A DNA stretch of 59,474 nucleotides. Source: Devosia sp. Root685 (GTDB lineage Bacteria > Pseudomonadota > Alphaproteobacteria > Rhizobiales > Devosiaceae). Every line of letters begins with the position of its first letter. Position 1 is the first letter of the stretch. The notes under the pieces were generated by a model. That model saw only the letters and a program-made list of their open reading frames with translations. It made no database searches and was not told where the DNA came from. Made by a program: the position numbers and the translations under genes. Shown piece by piece: positions 38,426 through 48,048 of the stretch. The stretch lies in NCBI RefSeq assembly GCF_001427875.1, contig NZ_LMHK01000004.1, forward strand, positions 1-59,474. Reading direction: 5' to 3'.

Positions 38426-41400
38426 CTACTCCAGCCGAACCAGCAAATCCTTCGCGTCGATCTGATCGCCCGGACGAATGAGCAGCTCCGCTACCACGCC
38501 ATCGACCTCGGCATGGATCGCCGTTTCCATCTTCATGGCCTCGATCGAGCACAAGACATCGCCGGCCTCGACCTTCTGGCCTTCTTTGACGGCAAGCGTC
38601 GAGATGACGCCCGGCATTGGCGCACCGACCTGCTTGGGGTCGCCCACAACGGCCTTGGCGCGAACTTTCACCTCGCCGGCCTTCAAGCGATCCGGCACAA
38701 CGATAGTGCGCGGCTGGCCGTTCAGATCAAAGAAAACGCGAACCTCACCCTTTTCATTGGTCGGGGCGCGGCCGAGATAATTGACCACCAGCGTCTTGCC
38801 CTTCTCGATATCGACAAGCAGTTCGTCGCCTTCTTCGAGGCCGTAGAAATAGACCGGCGTCGGCAGCGCCTCGGTCGGCCCATAGCGATCCTGGGTCTTT
38901 TCGAAATCCGAATAGACCTTTGGGTACATCAGATACGAAGCGAGCCGGAAATCATCGACCGGCACACCGACCTCGTCCGAAATCTTCTTGCGCTCGGCTT
39001 CGAGATCGACGTCCTTGAGGTAAGAACCCGGACGTTCCGTCAGCGGCGTCTTGCCCTTGAGCACCTTCTTTTGCAGCGACTGCGGGAAGCCCCCCGGAGG
39101 CTGGCCGAGATCGCCGGCAAAAAAGCCCACTACCGAATCGGGGAAGGCAATGTCCTTGTCCGGATTTTCGACATCGCTGCGGGTAATCCCGGCCGAAACC
39201 ATGGCCAGCGCCATATCTCCCACGACCTTGGAGCTTGGCGTCACCTTGACGATATCGCCGAACATCTTGTTGACGTCGGCATAGGTCTGCGCGACCTCGT
39301 GCCAGCGGGTTTCAAGACCCAGCGAACGCGCCTGCTCCTTGAGATTGGTGAACTGGCCACCCGGCATTTCGTGGAGATAAACCTCCGAAGCGCCGCCCTT
39401 GAGGTCGCTCTCGAAAGCCCGGTACTGGGTGCGCACGGCCTCCCAATAGAACGAGATCTGGCGGATCGCCTTGGGATCGAGCGCGGGGTCGCGATCGCTG
39501 CCTTCAAGCGCCGCAACCAGCGACCCCAGCGTCGGCTGGCTGGTGGTCGAGGACAGCGCATCCATCGCCGCGTCGACTGCATCGACGCCCGCTTCCACCG
39601 CCGCCAGCACCGTCGCCGCCGAAGCGCCCGAGGTGTCGTGGGTATGGAGATGGATCGGCAGGTCGGTCTCGTTACGCAGCGTCGAAATCAGTTTTTTGGC
39701 CGCGGCAGGCTTCAACAGGCCGGCCATGTCCTTGATCCCAAGCACATGGACGCCGGCAGCTTCCAGTTCCTTCGCGAGACCAACATAGTATTTCAGGTCG
39801 TACTTGGAGCGATCAGGATCAAAGAGATCGCCGGTATAGCAGATGGCGCCCTCCGCCACCTTGCCTTCGGCCGCCACCGCGTCGATCGAGACGCGCATGT
39901 TCTCGACCCAGTTGAGGCAATCGAAAATGCGGAAAATATCGACGCCGCCCCTGGCTGCCTGCTTGACGAAAAACTTTACGACATTGTCGGGATAGTTTGT
40001 GTAGCCGACGCCATTGGAGCCACGCAGCAGCATTTGGGTCAGAATATTGGGCGCGCCTTCGCGCACCTTGGCCAGCCGCTCCCACGGATCCTCGTTGAGG
40101 AAGCGCATGGACACGTCAAAGGTCGCGCCGCCCCAGCATTCAAGCGAAAAGAGGTTCGGCAGGCCACGCGAATAGGCCTGGGCAATGCGGGTAATGTCGA
40201 ACGAGCGCATGCGCGTCGCGAGCAGCGACTGATGCGCATCGCGCATGGTCGTGTCAGTGAACAGAACCTTGCCCTGCCGCTTCATCCATTTGGCGAGGCC
40301 AACCGGCCCATCGCGGTCCAGCACCTGCCGGCTGCCCTCGATGACGATCAGCGGCTCGAATTCGGGCACGAAAGGCGCCGCGGCGGCAGCAGGCGGCTTC
40401 GGCCGGTCGCGGACTTCCGGATGCCCGTTGACGGTCACGTCCGCGATGTAGCTCAGGAGCTTGGTCGCGCGATCGCGACGGGGCTTGAAATTGAACAGTT
40501 CCGGCGTCGTGTCGATGAAGCGCGTCGTATAGCGGTTTTCGACGAAATCAGGATGCGTGATGATGTTTTCAAGGAACGCGAGATTGGTCGCGACGCCGCG
40601 AATACGGAACTCGCGCAGCGCGCGATGCATGCGGGCAATCGCCTCCTCGGCACTCGGCGCCCAACAGGTGACTTTTTCGAGGAGCGGATCGTAGTAGCGG
40701 GTGATCACTGCGCCCGAATAGGCCGTGCCGCCATCGAGGCGCACGCCAAAGCCGGTCGCACCGCGATAGGCAGTAATGCGGCCATAGTCGGGAATGAAAT
40801 TCTGTTCCGGGTCTTCCGTCGTGACCCGGCACTGAATGGCATTGCCGTTGAGCTTGATATCTTCCTGCAGCGGCACACCCGATTCCGGCGTGCCGATGAC
40901 GGCGCCATCGAGCAGGTGAATCTGGGCTTTGACGATATCGATCCCCGTCACCTCTTCGGTGACGGTATGCTCGACCTGGATGCGCGGGTTCACTTCGATG
41001 AAGTAGAACTTGTCGGTATCGGCATCCATCAGGAATTCAACGGTACCGGCGCCGCGATATCTAGCAGCATTGCCCAGCCGCACCGCAGCATCGGTCAGTT
41101 CGGTCCGCACAGCGTCTGACAGGTAGGGCGCGGGCGCGCGCTCGACCACCTTCTGGTTGCGGCGCTGCACCGAGCAATCGCGCTCATAAAGATGCACGAG
41201 ATTGCCGTGATCGTCGCCGATCAGCTGCACTTCGACGTGGCGGGCGCGCTCGATCAGCTTTTCGAGATACATCTCGTCCTTGCCGAACGCGGCCTTCGCT
41301 TCGCGTTTGCCCTCGGACACTTCCGAAAGCAGCGTCTTTTCGTCCATGATGCGGCGCATGCCCCGGCCACCGCCGCCCCAGGAGGCTTTGAGCATCAGCG

Positions 41401-41866
41401 GATAGCCGATTTCGGCCGCGAGCTTCTTGATTTGCTCGGGATCATCGGGCAGCGCCTCGGTTGCCGGCACCACCGGCACCTTGGAGGCAATCGCCATATT
41501 GCGCGCAGCAACCTTGTTGCCGAGATCGCGCATGGTCTGGGCGCGCGGGCCGATGAAGATCAGGCCGGCATCGTCGCAGGCATCGACGAATTCCGGGCTT
41601 TCCGAGAGGAGGCCATAACCGGGATGAATCGCATCCGCGCCGGAAATCCGGGCGATGCGGATATATTCTTCGATTTGCAGATAGGCCTCGACCGGGCCCT
41701 TGCCCTTGCCGATAAGATAGGCCTCGTCGGCCTTGAAACGGTGCAGCGCCAATTTGTCTTCTTCGGCATAGACCGCAACGGTCTTGAGCCCGAGTTCGTT
41801 GGCGGCGCGAAACACGCGGATGGCGATTTCGCTACGATTGGCGACGAGGATTTTCTTGATTGGCAT
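38426..41866 (-). CDS. pyc: Pyruvate carboxylase
   Basis: A 1146-residue biotin enzyme that makes oxaloacetate from pyruvate, bicarbonate and ATP. Domains in order: biotin carboxylase (1-450, opening IKKILVANRSEIAIRVFRA, with GGGGRGMR), carboxyltransferase (about 540-810, with DTTMRDAHQSLLATRMR), allosteric/tetramerisation linker, and the biotinyl domain with the modified Lys1112 in EAMKMETAIH. The frame is open to 41956, but the ATG at 41866 fits the family start. A repeat element overlaps the mRNA end. It is a single-chain enzyme of normal length. Confidence 0.97.
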   Translation of the reverse strand: MPIKKILVANRSEIAIRVFRAANELGLKTVAVYAEEDKLALHRFKADEAYLIGKGKGPVEAYLQIEEYIRIARISGADAIHPGYGLLSESPEFVDACDDAGLIFIGPRAQTMRDLGNKVAARNMAIASKVPVVPATEALPDDPEQIKKLAAEIGYPLMLKASWGGGGRGMRRIMDEKTLLSEVSEGKREAKAAFGKDEMYLEKLIERARHVEVQLIGDDHGNLVHLYERDCSVQRRNQKVVERAPAPYLSDAVRTELTDAAVRLGNAARYRGAGTVEFLMDADTDKFYFIEVNPRIQVEHTVTEEVTGIDIVKAQIHLLDGAVIGTPESGVPLQEDIKLNGNAIQCRVTTEDPEQNFIPDYGRITAYRGATGFGVRLDGGTAYSGAVITRYYDPLLEKVTCWAPSAEEAIARMHRALREFRIRGVATNLAFLENIITHPDFVENRYTTRFIDTTPELFNFKPRRDRATKLLSYIADVTVNGHPEVRDRPKPPAAAAAPFVPEFEPLIVIEGSRQVLDRDGPVGLAKWMKRQGKVLFTDTTMRDAHQSLLATRMRSFDITRIAQAYSRGLPNLFSLECWGGATFDVSMRFLNEDPWERLAKVREGAPNILTQMLLRGSNGVGYTNYPDNVVKFFVKQAARGGVDIFRIFDCLNWVENMRVSIDAVAAEGKVAEGAICYTGDLFDPDRSKYDLKYYVGLAKELEAAGVHVLGIKDMAGLLKPAAAKKLISTLRNETDLPIHLHTHDTSGASAATVLAAVEAGVDAVDAAMDALSSTTSQPTLGSLVAALEGSDRDPALDPKAIRQISFYWEAVRTQYRAFESDLKGGASEVYLHEMPGGQFTNLKEQARSLGLETRWHEVAQTYADVNKMFGDIVKVTPSSKVVGDMALAMVSAGITRSDVENPDKDIAFPDSVVGFFAGDLGQPPGGFPQSLQKKVLKGKTPLTERPGSYLKDVDLEAERKKISDEVGVPVDDFRLASYLMYPKVYSDFEKTQDRYGPTEALPTPVYFYGLEEGDELLVDIEKGKTLVVNYLGRAPTNEKGEVRVFFDLNGQPRTIVVPDRLKAGEVKVRAKAVVGDPKQVGAPMPGVISTLAVKEGQKVEAGDVLCSIEAMKMETAIHAEVDGVVAELLIRPGDQIDAKDLLVRLE

Positions 41867-41974
41867 CGATTTAAATTCCGAGCAGGAGAGGTTGAGGACC
41901 CGCTTGCCCGGGTCCGGCTCAGCTTGTGTCGGTAGCTCGGATGGCGGGCCATCCAAGCCGCCAGTGTCGTTATG

Positions 41975-42391
41975 TCAGCTTCTCGAAAGAATGCCGGCGA
42001 GGTGGCTCATGTCATAGCCAGCTTCCGCTGCCTGCGAGATGACTTCCGACGCATCCATTTCACCGGCCTGGCTCAGCGCCCAAAGGGTCGTCGAACGCGT
42101 ACCGGAACGGCAGAAGCAGAATACAGGGCCGTCGCTCCCCTCGATGACGGCCTTGGTCTTCTCGACGAGATCGGCATTGACGCCCTCTCGTCCCAGCGGA
42201 ATGGCATGATAGGCAAGCCCGGCGGCCTTGGCCGCTGCCTCGATCTCCTCGCCCGCCGGCTGGTCGGGTGATTCACCGTCGGGACGGTTGTTGACGATGG
42301 CAACGAAACCCAGGGATTTGAGCGTGGCGATATCTTCGGGGCTGATCTGCCCGGAAACACTGACGTGATCGTTGATCCGCTTCAAGTCCAA
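41975..42391 (-). CDS. TIGR01244/DUF442 family phosphatase-like sulfurtransferase
   Basis: A 138-residue protein of the beta-lactamase hydrolase-like, dual-specificity-phosphatase fold. DHVSVSGQISPEDIATLKSLGF is followed by VNNRPDGE, and the active-site loop reads FCFCRSGTRS with the reactive Cys. In bigger relatives this domain is fused to a persulfide dioxygenase-like domain and works in sulfide handling. The frame runs to 42460, but the TTG at 42391 has GGGGAG 7 bases upstream, so I start there. It lies 108 bases before pyc. Confidence 0.82.
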   Translation of the reverse strand: MDLKRINDHVSVSGQISPEDIATLKSLGFVAIVNNRPDGESPDQPAGEEIEAAAKAAGLAYHAIPLGREGVNADLVEKTKAVIEGSDGPVFCFCRSGTRSTTLWALSQAGEMDASEVISQAAEAGYDMSHLAGILSRS

Positions 42392-42494
42392 GTCGCTACT
42401 CCCCAAATCCGCCCATTGGCTTCCCGCCCTCTTATATCCACCCGGTGGCAGGCCATGCAACTGTCGGTTAGTCGAAGAGTACTCTTAGTTACGC

Positions 42495-44060
42495 TCAGGC
42501 CGCATTGGCGACCGAAAGGCGCTTGAGTGGCGCCGGCCGTCCGAGGAGATATCCCTGGAACGCCGTGCACCCGGCCCGGCGCAACATGTCGAGCTGCGCT
42601 TCGGTCTCGACACCCTCGGCAATGACATCGACTTTCAGCGAACGCGCAATATCGCAGATCGCCTCGACGATCATGGCATCGATGCGGTTATCGCCAAGAT
42701 TGGCGATATAGGTCCGGTCGATCTTGATGATGTCGAAGGCAAAGCCGCGCAGATATTGGAGGCTCGCATGCCCTGCCCCGAAATCGTCGATGGCGACTTT
42801 TAGCCCCAAGGCGCGGATGGCATCGAGATTGGCCTGTTCGACGGCCCCGGCCACCATAGGCACCGTTTCGGTGACTTCGATGATCAGCAGGCCGGGATCG
42901 ACACCCATGTCCGCAACGACCTGACCCAGCTGTTTGGCGAAATCGGCGCGACGCAATTGGGCCGGCGAAACATTGACCGCAACGGGCGTCCCGAGCGCCT
43001 CAACGTCGGCACAAGCGCGGCGCAGGACCCAATCGCCAAGCTTGTCGATCAGGTCGCTCTCCTCGGCAATGGCGATGAACTGCGCCGGCGGGATCATGCC
43101 GCGTACCGTATGCCGCCAGCGCAGCAGCGCTTCATGCGAGCGCACCCGCATATCGGCGCCAAAGACCGGCTGATAGTGCAGTTCAAGCTCGTCCATCAAC
43201 AACGCGGCGCGCAATTCGCGCTCGATAAAGCGGCGATGGCGCTCATCGCCCAGCATATCGGGATCGAAAGCCACCACCTGCCGGCGCCCGGCTTTCTTGC
43301 CCTTGTAGAGCGCGAGATCGGCCTTGGCGATCAGATCGTCGACATCGGTCGCATCGGCCGGCGCCAACGCCATGCCGATCGTTGCTGAAAGCCGGGTCGG
43401 CCGCCCGGCCAGATTGACCGGCTGATCGAGCCGGCGCAGCAGTTCTTCGCCCAGCCGCCGCAACGCGCCGCGATTGTCGCAATCGGGAATGGCGATGCCG
43501 AATTCATCGCCCCCAAGCCGCCCGACAACCGCGCCCGGCATCACCGCGGCAATCGTCTTGGCCAAATGCGTCAGCGCCGCATCGCCCGCCGCGTGTCCCG
43601 CCCCATCGTTGAGGACCTTCAAATTGTCCATATCGAGCAAGAGGTAACCCAGCGACTTATCCGAGCCATGGTGCACATCGTTGCGCAGCGCCTCCATGAA
43701 ATAGGAACGCGTGAAAACCCCGGTCAGCGCATCGCGATGCACCGAAGCCATGACGGCGCGGGTGGCCCGGGCGGACTGGAGCAGATCGCGGCGGATCATG
43801 CGATAACCCGCATAAAGCGCCGCCAGCCCCATACCGCCAAGCGCGATGGCAATGATGACGATCGAGAGATCGAGGCGCCCCTGCGCCCCCGCCACCAGCG
43901 CGGCCGAAACAGCGCCAACAAGGCTCATGGAAACGAGAAAGGCGATGGCGCGATAGCTCGACAGGATACGCACGAACTGATCGACCTGTCGGAGATCGCG
44001 ATCCCCGGCGCTGCTTCTGCTTAGGGCACGGCCCGGCCGGGAAATACCGCGAGCAAGCAT
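42495..44060 (-). CDS. GGDEF-EAL cyclic-di-GMP enzyme, membrane-bound
   Basis: A 521-residue protein with two membrane segments (about 34-62 and 66-88) and no periplasmic sensor of size. A GGDEF domain follows with the intact motif GRLGGDEFG (GGDEF at 183-187), then an EAL domain with EALLR (310-314). Both catalytic motifs are kept, so it could make or break cyclic-di-GMP. Start chosen at the ATG at 44060, with GGAG 7 bases upstream, rather than the longer frame at 44093 which lacks a ribosome binding site. It is monocistronic. Confidence 0.92.
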   Translation of the reverse strand: MLARGISRPGRALSRSSAGDRDLRQVDQFVRILSSYRAIAFLVSMSLVGAVSAALVAGAQGRLDLSIVIIAIALGGMGLAALYAGYRMIRRDLLQSARATRAVMASVHRDALTGVFTRSYFMEALRNDVHHGSDKSLGYLLLDMDNLKVLNDGAGHAAGDAALTHLAKTIAAVMPGAVVGRLGGDEFGIAIPDCDNRGALRRLGEELLRRLDQPVNLAGRPTRLSATIGMALAPADATDVDDLIAKADLALYKGKKAGRRQVVAFDPDMLGDERHRRFIERELRAALLMDELELHYQPVFGADMRVRSHEALLRWRHTVRGMIPPAQFIAIAEESDLIDKLGDWVLRRACADVEALGTPVAVNVSPAQLRRADFAKQLGQVVADMGVDPGLLIIEVTETVPMVAGAVEQANLDAIRALGLKVAIDDFGAGHASLQYLRGFAFDIIKIDRTYIANLGDNRIDAMIVEAICDIARSLKVDVIAEGVETEAQLDMLRRAGCTAFQGYLLGRPAPLKRLSVANAA

Positions 44061-44217
44061 CGACTGGCTCCGCTCTTTTAACAAAAGATTCATAAATAGT
44101 TCAGGGGCTTAAAGGCGCATTTAGGCGGCACCTTACGTCACGCGGCGCCGCCCCGGATGACGGTTCGATGACAAATCATCACCGCCCGAACTTATGGTAT
44201 ATGGCGCGTAAAGCCTT

Positions 44218-45294
44218 TTACGGCACCGCCCCGACCCAAGCCCCCCAGAGGTCGCGGCGAGCGGCAACGAACCGCTCTGCGACGCCCTCGACCGTTGCAC
44301 CGGGCTCGTTGAGTTGCCCGAGCAAAACGTTCATTTCCGCGATCGGCAGCGTGGCGCGCTGGAAATAGGAGGCGACAGTGGGTGCTTCGGCAAAGACCCA
44401 TTCGGCCAGCGCAATCACCACCGTTTCGGCCGGAAAGGCAGAAGGTTTCGGCGCGGCGCAGGAGAGCCGCGCCAGGCACTTCATCGCTTCTTCGTCATAA
44501 GCACCCATGTCGAGCGCCCGGAACTCGAGCTGCGCCAACACCGCATTGGGCTGCCAATAGTAGAGGATGAAATTTTCGCGCCGGCTCACCGCCTCGGCAA
44601 TCAAGGCATCCATTTCAAAACGGTTGGCCGGCTCGACCAGTTGCACGAGATCGCCAAGACCATAGGCCGCGATGAGATTGCGATTGATCACGGAACAGGC
44701 CCAGTCCGCCGGGCAGGAAATGAAACGGACCGGCATTTCGCTGGTTTGTGTCGAGAGCAGCGCTTGCAGGGCCGCGGCGCTTGGCGGGCCGCCAAAAGCG
44801 CCTTCCATATAGGAGGGGATAAACCAGCCCTCCATGGTCGCTTCGGCAAAGCTCGGAGCAACGCTGCGCACCATCTGCGTTTCGATCGCGCCGTTCCACA
44901 CATCGGCGATACGCGTCACCCACATTTCGGGTGCTACGGCCGGTTGGCCCGTCGACCCCATGGACGACGCCGTTGCCGCCAGGTCCCCCGGCACCACCCG
45001 CGCCTCGCAGCCAAATTCGGCATTGAGGATCCGGGCATGAATATCGGCAAGCAGCGCCGCCGAGGGCCAGGTCATGCGCGCAATCGTCATCGGCTGAGTG
45101 CCGCAGGGTGGTGGCTGCGCCCCGGGCGTCGCGGCGATCTCGCCTGCCGGGGCAACCCGGGCCGCAGCCTCGCCGCCCTGCGGGCGATCCTGCGCATTGT
45201 CGAGCACGGTGATCTGCGCCATGGCGGGCCCCACCAGAAAGGCCAGCATCAGGCCCGCAATGACAGGGTGCCGAAATCGCATGCGCATCCTCAT
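44218..45294 (-). CDS. OpuAC-type substrate-binding protein of an ABC transporter, orphan
   Basis: A 358-residue exported protein related to glycine betaine/choline binding proteins of the OpuAC family. The signal peptide ends in GPAMA before QITVLDN. The ligand part shows MTWPSAALLADIHARIL, WNGAIETQM, and NFILYYWQPNA, with aromatic residues that could form the quaternary-amine cage. Six Cys suggest disulfides. The matching permease and ATPase genes are not adjacent. Several ATG codons cluster at the start, so the exact start (45294 or 45282) is unsure. It is divergent from the LivK-like gene. Confidence 0.85.
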   Translation of the reverse strand: MRMRMRFRHPVIAGLMLAFLVGPAMAQITVLDNAQDRPQGGEAAARVAPAGEIAATPGAQPPPCGTQPMTIARMTWPSAALLADIHARILNAEFGCEARVVPGDLAATASSMGSTGQPAVAPEMWVTRIADVWNGAIETQMVRSVAPSFAEATMEGWFIPSYMEGAFGGPPSAAALQALLSTQTSEMPVRFISCPADWACSVINRNLIAAYGLGDLVQLVEPANRFEMDALIAEAVSRRENFILYYWQPNAVLAQLEFRALDMGAYDEEAMKCLARLSCAAPKPSAFPAETVVIALAEWVFAEAPTVASYFQRATLPIAEMNVLLGQLNEPGATVEGVAERFVAARRDLWGAWVGAVP

Positions 45295-45504
45295 TCCACC
45301 GCGCTCAGTCTATGCGCAATCGCCTTGCCTTAAGCAACCGCGAGCGTTCACCATTTTGCCAAACACCCCCGGTGACTCGCTACACGAAAATGTGCAACAG
45401 TCGCCACCAGCGGGGCGCGTGAGGCGCCCCCGGCATTCGTTGAGCGCTGTAAGGAGGAGGCTGGCAAGGCCACCCGGCGCGCAACGTCAACAGAGGGACG
45501 TCCA

Positions 45505-46701
45505 TTGTTCAAGAAAACCCTGACCCTGGCGGTCGCAGCCACCGCTCTGTCCATCGCCGCTCCGGCTTTGGCCCAGGACACCGGCGCCACCATCGGCTTC
45601 ATCGGCGGCTTCACCGGCCCGATTGAATCGCTTACCCCGCCGATCTTCGGCGGCGCTGAACTCGTCGTAAAACAGATCAACGAGCAGGGCGGCATCCTGG
45701 GCGGCGAGCTCAAGCTCATCTCCGCCGACGGCGCCTGCGACGCAACGGCCGCTGCCGCCGCTGCCGACAAGCTGATCAACACCGACAACGTCACCGGCAT
45801 CGTCGGCGCGCTCTGCACCGGTGAAACCATCGGCGCCTTCAACGGCTCGGGTCTGTCGGGTGGCGTCGTGTTCATCTCGCCGGCGTCTTCCGCTCCGGCC
45901 CTGACCACGCTCGAAGACAATGACCTTGTCTATCGCACCACCCCGTCCGACGCGCTCCAGGGCGTGAAGCTGGCTGATCTGCTGCTCGCCAAGGGCGTCA
46001 ACGACATCGCCATCACCTATGTGAACAACGACTACGGCAAGGGCTTTGCCGATGCTCTTGCGGCTGCCTATACCGCCGGCGGCGGCACGGTTGCTGCCAA
46101 TCTCGCTCACGAAGAAGGCAAGGCCGACTACCGCGCCGAGCTCGGCAACCTTGTTGCCTCGCAGAACCTCGTGATCCTCGCCTATGCCAACGCTTCGGGT
46201 AACACCGTGCTGCGTCAGGCCGTCGAGTCCGGCAACTTCACCACCTATGTGGGCGGTGACGGCATGGTCGGCGACGACCTGCTCAACGGCATCGACGCTG
46301 CTGCCGTCGAAGGCCTGATCGCCACCCGCGCCGGCGCCCCGACCGGCGAAGCCGTTGACATCTACAACGCCTTCACCGGTGACAACTTCACCGCCAACGC
46401 CACCTACGCCCCGCAGGCCTATGACGCCGCTTTCCTCCTGGCTCTCGCCATCGAGAAGAACGGTTCGGCCAGCCGCGAAGGTCTCTCCGCCGCTCTGCGC
46501 GACGTTTCCTCCGCTCCGGGCGAAAAGATTCTGCCCGGCGAATGGAAGAAGGCTGTCGAGCTGATCAAGGCCGGCACCGACATCGACTATGAAGGCGCCG
46601 GTGGCCCGCTCGACTTCGACGCCGCTGGCGACGTGGACGGCATCATCGTCGAACTCGCCGTCGAAGGCGGCAAGTTCGTCGAAAAGGGCGCGATCCAGTA
46701 A
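45505..46701 (+). CDS. livK: Branched-chain amino-acid ABC transporter substrate-binding protein (LivK-like)
   Basis: A 398-residue periplasmic binding protein. The signal peptide (MFKKTLTLAVAATALS then IAAPALA) precedes QDTGATIGFIGGFTGP. The type I periplasmic-binding fold is typical, with YVNNDYGKGFADAL. The start is TTG at 45505 with GAGGGA upstream. Codons are those of a highly expressed gene, as expected for a binding protein made in excess over its permease. Its membrane partners are most likely livGFHM on the other strand at 48.6-52.4 kb. A terminator follows. Confidence 0.94.
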   Translation: MFKKTLTLAVAATALSIAAPALAQDTGATIGFIGGFTGPIESLTPPIFGGAELVVKQINEQGGILGGELKLISADGACDATAAAAAADKLINTDNVTGIVGALCTGETIGAFNGSGLSGGVVFISPASSAPALTTLEDNDLVYRTTPSDALQGVKLADLLLAKGVNDIAITYVNNDYGKGFADALAAAYTAGGGTVAANLAHEEGKADYRAELGNLVASQNLVILAYANASGNTVLRQAVESGNFTTYVGGDGMVGDDLLNGIDAAAVEGLIATRAGAPTGEAVDIYNAFTGDNFTANATYAPQAYDAAFLLALAIEKNGSASREGLSAALRDVSSAPGEKILPGEWKKAVELIKAGTDIDYEGAGGPLDFDAAGDVDGIIVELAVEGGKFVEKGAIQ

Positions 46702-46736
46702 CTTGGCGCCATAGAATATCGAACGAACCTATGACG

Positions 46737-46767
46737 AGGCCCGGGAGCGATCCCGGGCCTTTCTCTT
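46737..46767 (+). terminator. Rho-independent terminator of livK
   Basis: Stem AGGCCCGGGA/TCCCGGGCCT with loop GCGA (46737-46760), followed by TTCTCTT. Because the methyltransferase gene starts just after it, that gene may be read only by leak-through or from its own promoter. Confidence 0.8.
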
Positions 46768-46779
46768 GGAGGTCCAAGC

Positions 46780-47373
46780 ATGACCGACGACCCGACGCTA
46801 CGCTTTTACGCTGACAATGCCGCCACCTATGCCGAACACGTCACGACACCCACCGGCCCACGGCTGAGCGCGTTCCTGGCGCGCGTCCCGGCAGGCGGCA
46901 AAATCCTCGAACTGGGCTGCGGCAATGGCCGGGACGCAGCGCACATGCTCTCCCTCGGCTTTGATGTCGAGGCCACCGACGGCACGCCCGAACTGGCCGC
47001 GGAGGCCGAAAGGCGCATAGGACGACCGGTCCGCATCCTGCGCTTCGAACAGCTCGATGCCGACGCCGCCTATGACGGCATCTGGGCCTGTGCCAGCCTG
47101 CTGCACGCCCCTGCCGCCGATCTCGTTGACATTCTCGGCCGCATCCATCGCGCCCTGCGCCCCGGCGGCGTCTTCACCGCCAGCTTCAAGGCCGGCAGTG
47201 GCGAAGGGCATGACGGCCTTGGTCGTTATTTCAACTATCCCAGCGCCGAGCGTCTCCGGGCCGATTACGCGGCTGCAGGCTGGGCCGATATTGTACTCGA
47301 AACGCAAATGGGCACCGGCTATGACGCACAACCCACGGCTTGGCTCTGGGTCACGGCGCGGCGTTCACCCTAA
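46780..47373 (+). CDS. Class I SAM-dependent methyltransferase
   Basis: A 197-residue methyltransferase of the Methyltransf_25 type, with SAM motif I LELGCGNGRDAAHML, the acidic motif VEATDGTPELA, and FTASFKAG after the fourth strand. The substrate is not predictable. The ATG has TTGGAGG upstream. It ends 4 bases from the stop of the convergent RES toxin gene, with only 12 bases between the livK terminator and its start. Confidence 0.88.
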   Translation: MTDDPTLRFYADNAATYAEHVTTPTGPRLSAFLARVPAGGKILELGCGNGRDAAHMLSLGFDVEATDGTPELAAEAERRIGRPVRILRFEQLDADAAYDGIWACASLLHAPAADLVDILGRIHRALRPGGVFTASFKAGSGEGHDGLGRYFNYPSAERLRADYAAAGWADIVLETQMGTGYDAQPTAWLWVTARRSP

Positions 47374-47376
47374 AGG

Positions 47377-48048
47377 CTATTGCGAGAGCGTCTCCACCGC
47401 GATTTCAGGCCCATCGGTCCGCACCGTCACCGCAAGATGCTGCGCCTGGGTGACATCGAGCACCTTGCTCGGCCGATAGGCGCAGATGGCGACCCCGCCG
47501 GCAAAGCGCAGGCTATCGTAGACAATGCCATCTTCGCCCGCCGCCCGCTGGCGCTCCCCAAAAGCCTGGCTCGCCGCATAATCCTGCCGATCATAGAGCG
47601 CCGGCTCATCAGCCCCGCAAAGATCGACAAAGGCGCCTGCAAGCCGGGCGACATAGACCCGGAAGCATCGGGTGGCGCCAGATTGCCGTCGGGCAAAAGC
47701 CTCGCGCCGGAGGTGATGGGCCACTTCGGCAAGACTAGCCTCGATCCTGTCCGCCGCATACCAGGCGCCTAGATCCGCTCCCGAAAAGCGCCCGCCACCC
47801 GGCGCAGCATGAAGGAACGCCGCCATGACGATGGAGGAATTGGCCCGGCCGAACACCCATTCGCTTTGCGGCAATCGGGCAAGGCGTTCGGCAACCAGCC
47901 GGTCATTGGTCCAACCGGCCAGCTCCATCACCGCATCGAGGTCGGCCGCCCGCGAAACCGTATCGAAAAGCCCGATGGGCGGAAATTGCGACGGGATCAG
48001 TCGATAACTCGGCTGCGGCGCTGGCGCGCGGCGCGACTCTAGCGCCAC
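47377..48048 (-). CDS. RES-domain toxin (NAD-degrading type II toxin)
   Basis: A 223-residue RES-family protein. The domain covers YRLIPSQFPPIGLFD, the WNxxG-like segment GRFSGADLGAWYAAD, RCFRVYVARL and AGEDGIVYDSLRFAGG. Characterised members (Mycobacterium MbcT and relatives) break NAD+ by phosphorolysis. It starts with GTG 10 bases inside the end of the antitoxin gene, the usual coupled order antitoxin then toxin. It is a full-length, probably active toxin. Confidence 0.9.
   Translation of the reverse strand: MALESRRAPAPQPSYRLIPSQFPPIGLFDTVSRAADLDAVMELAGWTNDRLVAERLARLPQSEWVFGRANSSIVMAAFLHAAPGGGRFSGADLGAWYAADRIEASLAEVAHHLRREAFARRQSGATRCFRVYVARLAGAFVDLCGADEPALYDRQDYAASQAFGERQRAAGEDGIVYDSLRFAGGVAICAYRPSKVLDVTQAQHLAVTVRTDGPEIAVETLSQ

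Noticed and set aside
34428..41119. Several rightward open frames of 370-870 codons opposite the ABC exporter and pyc genes
   Set aside because: They are antisense to well-supported genes and read as His/Gln/Arg-rich non-proteins.
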